Shown here one piece after another: positions 1 through 13,548 of a stretch of DNA of 64,000 bases. This stretch comes from Amoebophrya sp. A120 (Eukaryota > Sar > Dinophyceae > Syndiniales > Amoebophryaceae). The first letter of the stretch is position 1. Each line of letters starts with the position of its first letter. The position numbers and the translations under genes are program-made. The notes beneath the pieces are model-generated. The model was not told where the DNA came from, did not search any database, and saw only the letters and a program-made list of their open reading frames with translations. The stretch spans positions 3,280,768 through 3,344,767 of the forward strand of contig CAJINV010000009.1 in the NCBI GenBank assembly GCA_905178155.1, in the 5' to 3' direction.

Positions 1-1360
1 TCCGGTGAGAAAAAACTGCTCAACGAAAACCAAGGGGTTTTGAGTTTCCTTTCCGCCCAAGACGTCGGAAAGCTGTTGCAGTCCACTAAGGCCGGCTTCG
101 GTGGAAAAGTTGCTGTTGCAGCCCATGCGCAGCACCGCAGTGACACTGCCATGGAGAGCCGTACAGAAAGCTGTGAGGATCTCTTTCTTGAGGTCTTGCG
201 CGAACGGATTGGAGCGAAGCGACCCGAGGATTATTGGAATAGGCAGATAGACATGGGGGTCGATTACCTTGAACATTTCCTCTCCCAGATGCATCGCGAC
301 CGAAATGCATGGAAACTTCATCCACCGCAGAGAATCACATCGCCAGGGGAAAAACCGAAGCATGATTGGACCGTACTTTATAATATATACTTCATAAATT
401 CATCATAAAAGCCTTTTTTTGTCAGCATTTAATCGCATTTGATTTGCCGTGTGGCTGTGTTTTCGTTCTTGGCAACGCCAGCGGTATCTTACTGGAAAAG
501 TCTTGCCCGATGACTAGCTACTGGTTAGAAGATTTGACAAACTCTGATGTTGAAAAAGATCAGTCATTTTTTCGCACTAATAGGTTTACCTGTTGATGAC
601 GATGGCGTCAGAAACATGTGGGCCCGCAGCACCACATCGGCGCGCGGATAGCACCAACAAGTGGCTCCTGTACAACTCAAAAGCTCTGGCCACGGGTTGT
701 CACAGAAACGATCGAGCTTTCTTCCGCGAAGTCCTAGATTTTTTTCACGAGGATGTGCCGGAGCAGAGAAGGTCTTTTATGACGAGGCTTCTCAAACGAG
801 ACACGCAGTCAAAGGTAGTGATCTGGAATCCGCCTAAAACCAATTCTTTTTCTCGGCAGCGTGCCGGCGGCGGTCCACCTGTACGGCTAGTGGACATGTC
901 TCTGAACCCGAATCAAAAGGCCTTGGATGAGAGGTGTCGGCTCGGGATGGCGACCGAATTTCTTTTCCAAAAACCCAGCCAAGTATACGGACGCTATTTC
1001 CCGGTTCGATTGGGTTATTGCTTGAACACATCCGCGGATCTGTCAGATGACAATGGTGCGAGGCCATGGATAAACTTTTTTCATCGTGATCCTTTACCGC
1101 TTGACGCGCAATATTACACTGCGTTTCGGAAGATGTTCCGGAAGATAGCGCAGAAGTGGCGGACCGATTCTGATGGCTCGGACCTTCGCTGGTCGTACGA
1201 TCAGCTGCAGTGGGACTGGCGGAGCTTACATGGGAAACGGTTGAAACACACGCGTGAGTATCGGGGAAAGCATCCAAGCCTGCCCGTGCCGGTGATGTTA
1301 GCCGACAGGCCTTCAGAGTTTCTCGTCCAGGTTCCAACAAAAATCCAGGATGCCGTGTAG
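1..1360 (+). CDS. Paralogue copy 1 of a secreted-protein family (5' end outside window)
   Basis: Two exons are visible: 1-372 (already open at base 1) and 584-1360, joined by a GT-AG intron 373-583 in phase 0. The protein aligns block by block with copies 2 and 3 downstream. Shared blocks are LSFLSAQDVG, ESCEDLFLEVLRE, a DW(S/T) exon end, LLMTMASETC, FFREVLDFFHEDV, WNPPK, DMSLNPNQ, RCRLGMATEFLFQ, YCLN, WSYDQLQWDW and a C-terminal VPTK. Unlike copies 2 and 3, the second exon is uninterrupted: it has no intron in the Gly codon before YCLN, no insertion after FFREVLDFF, and none after WNPPK. Copies 2 and 3 carry signal peptides, so this one is probably secreted too, but its N-terminus lies outside the window. 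I recognise no known family. Confidence is high that it is a gene and low on function. Confidence 0.8.
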
Positions 1361-3039
1361 CGGATTATGTATGTATAGTCTTGTCCTGAAGACCTTTTGC
1401 GGAAAAAGTAGCGGACTGATTTAATCATCAGACCACATGAAGCACACTTTATATTATAAGGTTGTACGGAATTGAGATGATTCTCATACCATTATCACGT
1501 TGTCGAGCACGTAATTCGTTAGGCTTATCGTTCTGATGTGCCCGAGCCAAGTGTCGAACAACTGGAATCAAGTATTTTCCGCAATCCTTTTTCTGTACGT
1601 GCACGTCGTCGTGGATGTGCCTCTAAGCAAAGAAAGTGCTTCTAATAAACATGTCTTCGTCATCCACTTAGCTGCAACTTTGAGTACGAATGTGCTGTAT
1701 GTATGATGGCTACTTGCCCTTTAAGCAGAAATACACTTTGTATGACGTGTTGTTTTGTTGTTGATATATTTTTATGATTTTCAGACGTATGCTATATTTC
1801 TATTTGTAAAATGAAAATGCAGAGACAAAATATTCATTCTATAATTTGATTGTATGATCGTAATATCTGGATCTGGCGGTAGCAAGCTCATGCTTGTGGT
1901 TGTGGGCAACAGCCGCAGCAGGTCCGGCGAAGACGTCGAAGGCAGACCTATCTGATCTTTTTATGTTATTGTAGTGTGTTGCTACAAAAAAGGAGGATGA
2001 GAAATTACGACCAGGGGCACGAAAATTGCCAAGAGAACATTACTTCAGCATTACTGTGTACTATTGCGGACCGTGGACGACATATTCAGCTCTATTCCCG
2101 ATTCAAAAAAAAAAAATTGGAGACGCGTTCATCTGTTGAATACGCGTCGAGTTTCCATGAAGCCGGCCAGCAGAGTTGCGCAGCGGAGCCAAAGAGGCAG
2201 CCCGTAAATGAAATATCGCGGCTGACGGCCCACGATAAAGATCAGTGAGCGTTAGAAGAAAAACTACTTTTCGAGAGAGCTTGTCTGTCTAAGTTTCTTT
2301 TGCTTGCTCATGAAAAAATGCGACAAAGGCAAAGCTTATTGGGAAGAGATAAATAAGAAAAAGAATCATCTACTTGATCTGAATCTAGTGCAAACCGCGA
2401 AAAAGTGCGCCTCAAGATGATAATCAGAAAATGTGGATCAAGAACAAGATCAACAACTGAAAATCGTGCCCGTCGTGTTGCCATTGTGAGCTCAAATTTG
2501 TTTGCCTCTCTGCTCGATTCCGCGGTATTTTCGTTCTCGGTAAGAAAATGGTTGGTCCACTCTTCTGGCAAAAATGAAAATGGAACATCACATAAGAATA
2601 TAGAATCTTATAATGTGAATTTTCATCGAACTCAATGTATGAAAATTGTTGTTGAAACGCGTAGTATTCGCAAGATTTTTTGGCTTTGGTATAGGCTTGC
2701 ATTGAAAATGAAGCGGCACGCGATCAATAAAGATAACTTCTTGTTTGGCATTTAATTGACATGCAATGAATGAGCCAGGATTTTCGATGTAGCTCTTGTC
2801 GTTTTTTGTCTTGGCAGACGCAGCTACGACAAGTCGGCATTCTTCCATGGTTTTCACTTCCCACTTTGTTATTGATACATAGTTTTATTTTTCAGCTGAA
2901 AACGAACCAACTTGAACTTACGTGTTGCTCGTAAAGCCCTCCTTTTCATTTATTATTGCTTTTCACGATTTGTCGAATATCAATCGGTCGGGGAAACGGT
3001 TTCCTGTATAACGAACCAAGACCACGTCGCATCCGCATA
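1361..3039. other. Intergenic, AT-rich
   Basis: Only short unconserved open frames are present, for example 1976-2248 and 2405-2755, which overlap frames on the opposite strand. I see no domain, RNA gene or introner terminus here. Confidence 0.5.
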
Positions 3040-6000
3040 ATGCCTGCTTTCAACTTTGGGTGGCACGTACGGGGTACGTTTGGAGACGTGCGCCGTATGC
3101 TTGTCATCACATTGGCCGCGTTGGTGGCGCAGCCTGTCTATGGTGCGTCAGGGTCCAGTTTCAGTGGCGCTGGGGTTTGTTTCGGTAACCAATCAACATG
3201 GCAAAACCTTCTCGCGGGCAAGCGGAAGTGTGGCTGCGCAGACTGTGAGGCTTTTTTGGAAATCTTGGATTCCGTGAAGAGCGACTCGCTGAGTTCGCTT
3301 GTGGGTCAACGAGTTGCGGAGGAAATTATGTACGACGCATCACAGCTCGTGGGAGACCAGTTGGCAGCGCTAAGAGTCGAAAATAGCAAATTACGTCAGT
3401 GGAAAAATTCGCTCGATCTGGATCCACTGAATGTGGTGACGTCTATCCTCGATAGCTCAATTTCGATACACAGCGACGGCACGTACGGCCGGAATATGCA
3501 GTGGCGGGGTGTACTTCAGAAGTGCCATCAAATGATATTTTCGGATTACGATCCCAAGGACGGAGTATACGTCGAACATCAACAGCTGCTACTGGTGGAA
3601 GACTGCCTGCGTAAGTCAATATTTATTCTATTTGCAATGCAATTAAGTCTTCTTTTCCTTTTGATTTTTCTTATTTTTTTTGGCGAGCTTCAAAAGCCGA
3701 AGTTTCGAGGCCCCCTGGATTTTTCAGTCGATAAGAACATAATTATCGAGAGTCGCACTTTTTCTCTTTGAGGCGATCAACGTATAGTTCTTCGAACCCA
3801 TCGCGGCATTCCCATCACCTCATCTCAGATCGTGGCTTGAAAAGTTCAAGTGGTGACTTCGCGGAGTGGAAGACGGAGGCGTTGCTCGAAATATTGCCTG
3901 GTGATAACGAAGACAAGGTGTACGAGAAGAAACGGGAGCGGTACTGTCGCTCAATGCATGTCATGTACGTCAGCACTCGTGGTTCTACCTCAAATGAAGA
4001 TTTTGATGGGCGGCGGGATGAACTTGGCCAGAGGGATCGTGGAAGAGATTTCCGCGATAGAGATGCCATTAAGGAGCACTATTCCCTTGCACAACGCGCC
4101 TGTCGTCCTCCCAGCAGCAAACCCACAAGAGGTATTTCTAAGAATGTAGTGATGTGTCGACGACTTATGGTGTATCATTATCTACAAACATTAACAAAAG
4201 CGATATCTTCGATAGTTTGACGAAATGAGAAGAACGATCGCTTCGGAAGCAAATGCTCCTGCTGGTCAAAAGAAGAATCGCAGTGGCAACTGCTGCTGAC
4301 AGTGTGCTTCTTGCTGCTGCTCCGGATGCCGTTGTCGACGACCACGACACTGCCGTCCTTCGCGTTCGAATATTGGATTTTGGCCATGCTGAACAAACAT
4401 CACTACAGGAGAGCAACGGGACCTGGAGGCGAAGGTTGTTTACATTGAACTTGCGGCGACACTACCTGATGCTGGGCCTCGGCAAAACCCGTATGTGTTC
4501 GCCAAGGACTTTCCGGCTCACCCGGATGTCCTATACCGCGACCTTCGAACACCAGTTCAAGCTGCAATGAGCGCGTACATGGAGCAACGCGATAGGGTCG
4601 GTGGTAGGGCGCTTCCGGCTGGGCAGTTGACAGGACTGGAGTTCGAATTGCGCCAGAGGCAGGGCGGGTCCGATTCACTGCATGTTACGCCGCCTGTGTC
4701 GCATTTCTTTCAGCCGCGCAAGGCAGCTGATGGAAGAATGAGACTCGCGGCTACCATTTGCAGCGGCGCGACCAGCCTTGCGCGCGTTGTGCATGAACAC
4801 CTTGGCGGACTGCTGAGAGGTTTGCTACCTCCATCTCGGGCTACAGCAGTCGTACCTCCGGCAGCCGCTGGCGCTGATGCATATTTCATGCGAGCGGGTG
4901 TACTTTTGGACGACGGTGCAACTACTCGGAGGCGATTCAGAGGTGCGATTTTGTCGTGCTACAGAATATACCTCTCTGAGTCTATTTTTTATTATATAAA
5001 TATACGTGCGGAAACAACGGAAAAATGAAAATCTTTGAGTTTGAAGTCTTGATCCTGTTCGATGTTGAATTTTTTGCAACACTGGGTAAGTGACCAGAGA
5101 AAATTTTTGATGTGTGCGTTCACAGGTAGTGGAGCTGGAGGCAACGATGGGCCTGGGGACGGAGATGACAATGACGATCCCCGAAAGAAGCGGGACGACA
5201 AGGAAGCCGAAGACAAAAATGCGGACAAGAAGGACAAGAAAGAAAAGAAGGAGAAGAAAGATAGAGATCGGGACTCAGGTAAATCCAAGGACACGACCCG
5301 CGGCAAGCGCGAAAGTCGTGAGAGTGTGGCGTCGCTCAATTTTCTCGGGGTAGTCGTAATTAGTTCCGATGATGCGGACAGGAGTGGCCAAACCCTGTCA
5401 TGGTGGAACAATCGCAGGTTTGCTGGCGATGCTGAGCGCGCAGGGTTCAAGAAACACTTGGAAAGGAAAATCAAAGTGGCACTTGACGTCGGACAGCTGG
5501 CAGGCGCGACAAAAGTTTTGCAGATAAACCGCATGGAGTGGGCAGCAGCGGATACTACGTCGCCTGGTCTGTTAGGTCTTCTTGGCACGAAGCGGGAGAA
5601 AAAGGAGCGGGAAGACGTAATTATTCTTCATGTTACGTTGCTGCCAAATATTAAACAAATCGCCGAATTTTTTTCTTCTTCGACAAGAAAGCCGCAACAA
5701 TCAAGATAGAGCGGATGATTTTTCCAATAATAGCTGGCGGGTAGAGGAACGTAGCATTGCATGCGGATGATTTGCCAACAAAATTACCACTCTACACAGG
5801 TCGTGCTAGTCGCACGGAGTGACACCAGCCGGCGGCAGCAGGAGAGCCCTACCGGCGACGTCGTTCTTTCAGTCGCGTCGTGGAACATCGGGCATGGGGC
5901 ACACGAGGTTTCGAAGCAACGATTGTTCCTGGCAGGGGCCTTGCTTCAGGTTCTTGCGACTGAAGTTGCAAGTCGTGACCCGAGTTCTGAACCGTATACC

Positions 6001-8899
6001 CCGGACGCGTTAGATTATATTGCCACCTCGCTCAAGGGGGTCCTGACTTGGGAGCCATCGCCACCGGGCGCCGACGACGATGTCATAGAGGATGGTAACG
6101 AACCTTGGGACTTCTTGCAGGAAATCTTGCGCAAAGACACGGCGGTTAGTGCGCTTAGAACCCAGCCTGGTTCCGACGCTCCGGAGCCAACGAGGCCGAT
6201 GCTGGATGTACCTGCATCGAAACAAAAACTCGTCGGTCTTCGGTCTGAATTGGCACTGTCCCGTGCGGATGCGGAGTTCCGTTCAGTCTTCGGCCTTAAG
6301 GATTTTGTGAAACCGACGGCTGCCGTCGCGAACGACGAGAACGCAGCAACCAGTGCAAACTTGATCCGGGCTGCATGCAGTACTAATGTTCGCTCTTCGA
6401 GTGGGAGTGCGCGAAAGCGTCGCTCGGCAGTTTCAGGTCGAAGCGGAAGCCGAGGTTCCCAAGTTCGCGCCCAGTCTTTGCGCGGTTCAGAGCGGTATCG
6501 AAGTAAGGATTTGGAGATATGGACCGACAGTCCCGTTGCCCCCACTCCCACAAGTCCCGCAGTACCGCAGCAAGGATGCCATCTTCACTTGGAGCTCAGC
6601 CTTGCACAGGAAGAAGACGCTCCGCCGGTACTTGCAATTGGCGACAGGGCGCGGCGGGCTGTCGGCGCTCTTGGAACGCCTTTGCCCGCGGCCCTCCGCA
6701 GACTATGGCAAAGCGCGGACTCGCTACGCTGGTGGGAGAGCACTCGGGACAGAACCGACGAACACTTTCCGGAAGTGCAGGATCGAGCGCAACGACTTGG
6801 CATCGCGCTCCGGGCGTACGCAATGATACTCTCCAGGGTTGCCCTTGTGCTCTTCGGGGTATGGGTGGTCTTCGTTTCTCCGGACCAGAACGGTTCCTCC
6901 ACCCCGGGACTGCTGGACCAGCCCCTGGTGGCGATCTGTTTTGAGAAAGTTCCGTGCGCGAACACCTGCTGCACGCTGTCCGCTCGGGAGATGAAAACTT
7001 TTGCCGTGGAAGGAGTCCCACCCTTGTTCAGCGACATGAAGCTTCTATCCTGGGAGGCCCGGGAGTTGGAAGCGATTGAGGATGGTGAGGCGCCTCCGTG
7101 CGATGAGGGGCGACGAGAAAAAATGGTTGACAGCTACAAGCAAGCACAAACCGCAATTCTGGCCGAGTTTGAACGATATCCGGCAGAAGCAAAGGAGCTC
7201 TTGAGGGGGGACTTCAAGAAATGGATAAGGGGGGCGCTTGCCTCGGTCGCTGTGGAAGAGGTAAACTTGCGGAAGGGACGCTTGGACAACCAAACACGCG
7301 AGGTGGCCGCTCAGAGGGATGTTCTCCGACAGAAAGAGGGCGAGCTCCAGCAGAAAACGAGCGAGCTCCGACAGAAAACGAGCGAGCTTCAGCAGAAAGC
7401 GGGCGTGCTCCAGCAGAAAGAGACGCAGCTGCAGCGGGAACAGACGCAGCTGCTGCGGGAGCAGACGCAGCTGCAGAAGAGGGAGGCGCAACACCAGCGG
7501 AAAGAGCGCGAGTGGACAAAGGAAGTAGCAGAGCGGGACGGGCAGCTGAGGTCTTTCAGAGCACAGGCGACGGACCTCCAAGAAAAAGTCACGGGGCTCG
7601 AAGCTTTGCACGAAGAAAAGAAACAGCTCCTCGGTGCGGAAGGCACGTACGACGGCGTCGCGCCGATGATGAATCCCGCTGCGCCCTGCGCAGCAGTGCA
7701 GAATGGGGCCGGGGAAAAGTATGTGTACCGGGCGGGGGAGTTCTGCGTCGGGTCCGGCGCCAATGGACGCCGCCTGGCCCTGTGCCCCAAGCCCGGAGAC
7801 GAGGGTATCGCCTGCGTCTTGGAGCTGGAGTGCACCGACGACGGGAACGACCAAGGCGTGTGTTGGGACGGAATTTGGAAAATGGATACGCGCTTGTCAA
7901 ACGGCTGCACGGAGATGTATGACCAGGCAGTGTATCAAAATGAAATCCCACGACCCCCCTTACTCAACCGCAAGAGATCTGAGCCTAAGTTTATTTCTGA
8001 GCACGCAGACTGTGGCTTTTCATATTTCTCTTTGACTTTGTCATGCTTGGCCTTACTTTTCGCTGAGTTCGAACGGGGCAGTGGAGGTGCGTCGATCAGG
8101 CCCCGCATGATCATACTTTCGAACTCGCGAGACAGAATAGTGCAAGTTTTTTCCGTATCGTACAGACGATGATGATGATAGATGATGATGCTGCATCTGC
8201 TAGTGTTAAGTAGTAATTCTTTCTGCGGATTTTTGAGATGGGGGTCCGTTTCACTTTCACACGCGGGGACAGATGTTTGCCGACTTCCACGCGAAAGAGG
8301 GCAATACGCCCACGGCGTGTTCGAGGGGGCTCGGGCCCGCACGGCAGCTCGACAGAAACAGCAAGCCGATGGCGAACAGTGTCGGTGTCCTCAAGTTCTT
8401 TGAACCCGAGGAGAGGTTACGCCGCGACTTGACCCGGAAGTTCCAGGCGGTGGTTTCCGACGTGTGGGACTGGGTCTCGCCCCGGATGGCGACCCTGAAG
8501 GCACAGTTCGCAGGGGTGGAGCTGCACCAGTCGGAAAGCGAGGGTCTTCTTGCCGACGAGGAAGGCGACGCGGCTGTTTGCGAGGTTTCCGCTGAAGACG
8601 CAGCGGCAGCCTCCGTTCGCGGAAAACCGTACTTCAAGTTGCACTCACGCGCCGGGAAGAAGACCGGTGGCAGGACCTGCAAGGTGAAGAAGCATCATGG
8701 GAAAAGTAAGAGCAAAAAACAGAAGAAGAAGCCGAAAAAACAAGAATTCCACCAGCAAGGAGCTGCACCACTTGAGAATAAAGCAGCTGACGCAAAACCA
8801 GCAGCGTCGAAACCGGCAAGAAGGACAAGCGCGAAAAGTAGTAAACCTGCCTCAGCGCCAGTTCAGAAGCCACATCAAGAACACAAATTTCGGAAGTAA
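3040..8899 (+). CDS. Large secreted or membrane protein, 1551 aa, five GT-AG introns
   Basis: Model: exons 3040-3610, 3829-4131, 4409-4942, 5126-5616, 5800-7929 and 8273-8899. All introns are GT-AG and the summed length (4656) is an exact multiple of three. Translation could start at 3040 or at 3097; the second Met is followed directly by a hydrophobic stretch (LVITLAALVAQPVYGASG) that looks like a signal peptide. Next comes a Cys-rich segment (CGCADCEAF). A very basic and acidic Lys/Asp/Glu segment follows in exon 4. A membrane segment lies near residues 970-1000 (YAMILSRVALVLFGVWVVFV). A Gln/Glu/Lys heptad repeat forms a coiled coil encoded by about 7260-7620. A Cys-rich block follows (about 7680-7920), and the tail is Lys-rich (exon 6). 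I do not recognise the family. The least certain junction is the last intron (7930-8272). The gene has no introners, unlike its neighbours. Confidence 0.65.
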
Positions 8900-10923
8900 A
8901 CAAAACCACCTATCACTGAAGGGGGGATGGAAGCAGGTCCGGAAGGAAATTCACAAGGCTGGCTGGGAAAAGGATTGTTTCTAAAAGATACTCAGGCTTT
9001 GAAGTGCGAGATGAAAATGAAGGCGAGCCTCGCTTTTGAGAAGATAATTGAGTAATTCCTTACTCGCCCCTAGCGCCGTGCTGAACCAATTTAGACAGTA
9101 CTCAAAGGTCTCGTCCTTAGATTGGGACATTCGGCTTGAGTTGTTTAGAGTGGTTTGGACAAGTTAGTGGAGTACTGCCTTCATATTCCTTCATAGCCTA
9201 GATCACATAATGTCGAATTTTTTATACTTTCTCCACGGAAGACCAAGCAGAAGACGAGAGGGGCATCTGCAACTTGGAAGATTTGTCACGATTGCATTTG
9301 CAAGTGATTCATGATTGTTTATTGAAATTTCCAAGGAGCGAGTATGCTACATCGTTTCCGAAGCACGAAAATAAAAGACCGGAACCAGTCCTGTGTCAGC
9401 TTTTGTGAGGCTGAGCAGAAAGACCTGAGACCGGAAGTTTTTTCTTTTACAGGCTGCAATGACCTTATATCTTTGTTGTGGTGTAGCGCTAGTAATAGTA
9501 TTGGATTGCGGCGCAACAACTTTTAGACACCCACTCACAACCGCATCAAACACGAATTTGCGCATATCGAGTTTTAGCAGTTTATTCCGAGGCCTGTGTT
9601 AAGATCAAGAAATCCACACTAGATGTTTTGTAAGATAATTGCGTTACCATAAGAGTACGGTTTGAGCAACCTGGTGATGAAGTCATAAAGAGTTTCTTTT
9701 TGGAAAAGTAAAAGTTGAGTAGGATGCAGGGAAGAGTATGTGCTGGGTAGAAGTACAACCAGGATGACTATTAGTTACAGCACGTCGAGTAAAGTAACAT
9801 GAACGTCAAGGACACCAGTAACATTCACCAGTTTCAGTTTGGGACACCAAATAGCATTTGCCTCTTTGAAATGTCAACGTAGGCCACAAGTTCAAAGGTT
9901 TGTATGATTTTGAAGGAAAACGAACATACAATAGCACGGGCCGCCATGGCGGAAAAAAAATCAAAGTACTCACATCTAACAAAAGACAAATCGCTGGCTG
10001 ACCACGTACGTTGGTCTAGCTTCGATCGGAAACGCGAGAAATGTTTCGTTTGTGTGTTCAGCCCTGCAGCGGCATCCGTGCCTTGGTCGTAAAGTAAAAG
10101 TAGAAGCTCAACTAGGTGAATCCGTCATGGAAGCTTCTTTCGTTCTCGTTGTCGTCCAAAAGCACTGTGCTACCGCCACAAGATGTCATGATCCGGAGCG
10201 AAATAGTGATCCGTGAGGAACAAGAAAGGTGGATATCACCGTGGCGGATCAGGGTCTGAGTCAACAGATTCCGATTGGAGCACGGGGCTTAATGAGATTA
10301 GTAGATGCAGCGAAAGCAATGCCAAGCTACCAAAACTGGATGTAGAAGCGGACTCCATCGGAGTTCGAGCTAATGTGGTATCTAGATGGACCTTGGACTC
10401 GTTTACACTCAAATAGGATCAAAGGGAAACGATAGACTAAAATTTTTGATACGGCGACGGAGAGAGATGGAAATGCAAAAAGCGCAACTTACTTTCGAAT
10501 TCATTAGGGTCATCTACAAACTAGACCAAAGTTTTTCTGACGAGAAGAAAAAGGACGGGTACGAAGATGGAAATGCAACTAGCGCTATTATCGTTATATC
10601 ATTTCATCGTCCTTGCAAAGCTAAAGCTAATACGATACCCCGCAAGTGTTGGTGGATTTCATTCGCAACTTGATACTTCGATAATGGGGAGTCCAGCTTG
10701 TCGTGCTATCCTGGTATCTCATAGACACTCTTGTACTTTCTGCAGCGGCACCCGTGTATTTATGTTTCGCTATACAAATATGCTTATTGATGTATGATGA
10801 AGATCTTCTGCTCTTACTCTTTTCAGTTTGTAAAGCCTAATTTGGATTCTTGTTTTACATTGTAATGGCAACGAGTCAAGTAGACGGAAGAAGTTTCTGA
10901 CTTCAACACACAGGAAATTGAAA
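8900..10923. other. Intergenic, with copies of array flanking sequence
   Basis: No convincing gene. The stretch 9917-10058 resembles 17408-17555 downstream of copy 3; both carry a near-identical segment around GCCATGGCGGAAA. This suggests array duplication carried flanking DNA with it. A short phrase built on GATGGAAATGCAA recurs at about 10465 and 10563. Pyrimidine-rich tracts ending CAG before CGGCA occur at about 10069 and 10743. Confidence 0.5.
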
Positions 10924-13548
10924 ATGCGTTTTCGTCCACAATTTGCGTTGTCGTTTTTGATTTGTCTTGCCTGGGATGCTAAAATTACGGCAGCAAGAGC
11001 GGCAGCTGCGGGTTCTGAACAAGTGGCAGGGACAGGCGAAGTCCTTCCGCCGTCATCTACTGCTGCGGCAAATGCAGGTGCTGCAGGCAGCCGTTTTTTT
11101 GCCACCGCTCGAGATGCGCTGAGCAAAATGTGTGCGAAACGGCTGTGCCTCCAGAACCTCCAGAAAAATGGAGTTCCTAGTACTGCACATCTCCCTGCGG
11201 GACGCGACGGGAAGGAATGGCGAAGTGAACTCCGACAAAGAAACTTGGGTCTGGAGCGAAGCAGGACAGAGGTCAGCACGGAACAACGAGAGAGCCAGCT
11301 GGTTGTCGTTGAGGATCTTGGCAAGGCCGCCAGGTCCAGTCGTTCGGGGAGAATCCGCGGGGCTGGTGGCGTTGTTCCGATGATGCCAGGTCCACTGACC
11401 TCCGAAATTTTTTGGCGAACAGCGAAAAGGGATTCTGAATCTGATTCTGTCTTGGGCGGCTTTGCAAGAACTGATGAAGCGGTGGGCAAAAGCGTGGCCA
11501 CAGACGTAGTACGGAGCTTGGCGTTCGGAGCCCAAAATGGGACACGCAACAGCAAAAACGATCCCCTAACCACAACTGCAAAACAAGATGAGGGAGGACG
11601 AGACGGGCATCGGGAACGGGATCGACGCAGACCTCCTGCCGCTGATGCCAGGAACGGATCTCTGAGTATGGAGGATGGCCTACTGTTTTTGGGCCACGAG
11701 AAAGATGATCTGTTGAATCGAGGGAGCGGGATTCTCAGCTTCTTGTCTCCGAAGCAGACCACTGCAGTGTTGGGGTTGAGCAAGGAGTTCGCCCCAAGCG
11801 GAAATCTGGGATCCCGGGTCACGACAGCGGCCAAGGCACAGCACAAGAACGACGTCGCGTTGGCGAGTCGCACAGAAAGTTGTGCCGATCTGTTCCTCCA
11901 AGCTCTGCGTGAAAAGGTCGCGGACAGGAAGCCGCGCGATTTCTGGAATACCGGTATTGATGGGGCGGGGCTCGACTATCTGCAAGGCTTTGTGGCTTCA
12001 GACACGAAGCCGGAGGAGGGACAGCCATTGATTGGCTCAGATATTGACTGGAGCGTATAATCTTAATGCTGCTTCTGTTTGTTGATGCAAAGTACTTACA
12101 GGTTCTTCATCGTAGCAGTAAGTAAAAGTGTTACTGTGGAAACCGACTCAACACATTGTTGCAGCTACGAGGACAAAGAAACAACGCAAATTGGGCACAG
12201 CTTCGCCGCATGTATGAGCTGTCCCGAATATGTCTAACCTGCAGGTGAAACTTTTGATGGTCATGGCGGGACAAACTTGTAATCCGCTAGCAGCGTATCG
12301 ACGGGTGGAAGACGCTGAAGCGAGAGCCGGTCTTTACCACCGAAGAAACCTGGAGACGGGCTGTCATGTGACTGACATTGACTTCTTTCGGGAAGTTCTG
12401 AGCTTCTTTTATCCTGAGTAATAACGTCCCCACACCAGAAACAGAATCAAGATGGGAAATCTGCTAGACAAATTAGCCAGCTTCGGCTGTTTCGCATAAC
12501 AAGTTTGATGTCCTCGTAGTGTAATCCTGTTTAGCTAGTTCAGTGGCGTCAAAGATCTAGCGAATCATGCTGGTTATAGCAATACAAATTCCAAGATACG
12601 ACGAGAAAATGCTTCTCATGTGGCTCCGCGTGAGAGACTTTTTTGGCATGTGTTTTTTGCATGACAACTCTGAAGTGAGGACGTTTTTACACCCGATATC
12701 TTTCACGAGGATGTTGCGGACTCCGTTGCCTTGAAAAACCCGGGCGGTGTCGAGGGGGAGAATCCAACAAGGAAGGTGGTGGTTTGGTCTCCGGCATTAA
12801 CGAACTCGTTCGGCGCGCGAGAGAACATGGCACTGAACCCGAACCAAACCGAATTAGACGGCCGGTGTCGGTTGGCAATGGCGACAGAACTACTATTCCA
12901 AAGGCAGATGGAAGTTTACGAAGTGATGGACTTCATTGTGAAGCATGGTATAGCATTTTGCTTTCATTTTCACACGACGAGGTACAATTCTTGTCTACCT
13001 GATAGTTTATTTGGTTTCAGTTTGAAGAAGTCACTGTGAGTGGTCTTTGTGATGCTTCTCCTTAAGTATGTCTGTGAGGTTGTGCACAGAAATCGTAGTA
13101 CGCCAAATATTATATATGCGTACACTTACTTTTTCCTTAATCCATATCCTTTGCGGGATGCATCGGACAAAACGCCTCAACTCCTCTATACTCAGGTTAC
13201 TGCCTGAACCCAGACTCCAATTCAGAAATCGAGCGGCAATACCGGCGATCAGATCCTCTCAACGACAACTGGCATATTTTCTTCCGCAAGTTGTTTCGGC
13301 AATTTGCCCAGAAGTGGCGCCGCGGATCAGATGGCAGGGACCCGCGCTGGTCCTATGACCAGTTTCTGTGGGACTGGCGAACAACACACGCGAAACGGTT
13401 TTCAACTAGGTCAGCCCGGCGCGAATTGTGTCCTAGCAGGCCGAGCGAATGCCCGTTGCCCAAGGTGCTCGCAAAGCACCACGAAAAGTACGGCGTCACG
13501 CTTCCGACAGAAATAGAGTATGACGGGAGGTGGACAAGAAGCGTGTAG
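10924..13548 (+). CDS. Paralogue copy 2 of the secreted-protein family, 630 aa
   Basis: Exons: 10924-12054, 12245-12409, 12704-12947 and 13196-13548 (1893 nt, in frame). Introns 1 and 3 are GT-AG; intron 2 is an introner (12410-12698). The start at 10924 gives a hydrophobic N-terminus (FALSFLICLAWDAKITAARA) typical of a signal peptide. A long, poorly conserved Ser/Arg/Gly region follows. The family blocks are ILSFLSPKQ, ESCADLFLQALREKV, PRDFWNTGIDGAGLDYL, MAGQTCNP, FFREVLSFF then HEDV across the introner, LNPNQTELDGRCRLAMATE, YCLNPD, FFRKLFRQFAQKWR and WSYDQFLWDW. It ends with TAG at 13546. Removing the introner yields exactly the sequence context seen in copies 1 and 3. Function unknown; likely exported. 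Confidence 0.85.
12410..12698 (+). mobile_element. Introner, type beta, TSD TCTTT
   Basis: 289-bp element beginning TATCCTGAGTAATAACGTCC and ending ACGTTTTTACACCCGATA, flanked on both sides by TCTTT (12405-12409 and 12699-12703). An in-frame TAA lies just inside the left end, so it must be removed. Excision joins FFREVLSFF to HEDV, matching copy 1 (FFREVLDFFHEDV), which has no insertion at this site. Confidence 0.95.

Noticed and set aside
10770-11873. 367-codon minus-strand frame overlapping copy 2 exon 1
   Set aside because: The + strand frame has a signal peptide and paralogue conservation; this one has neither.
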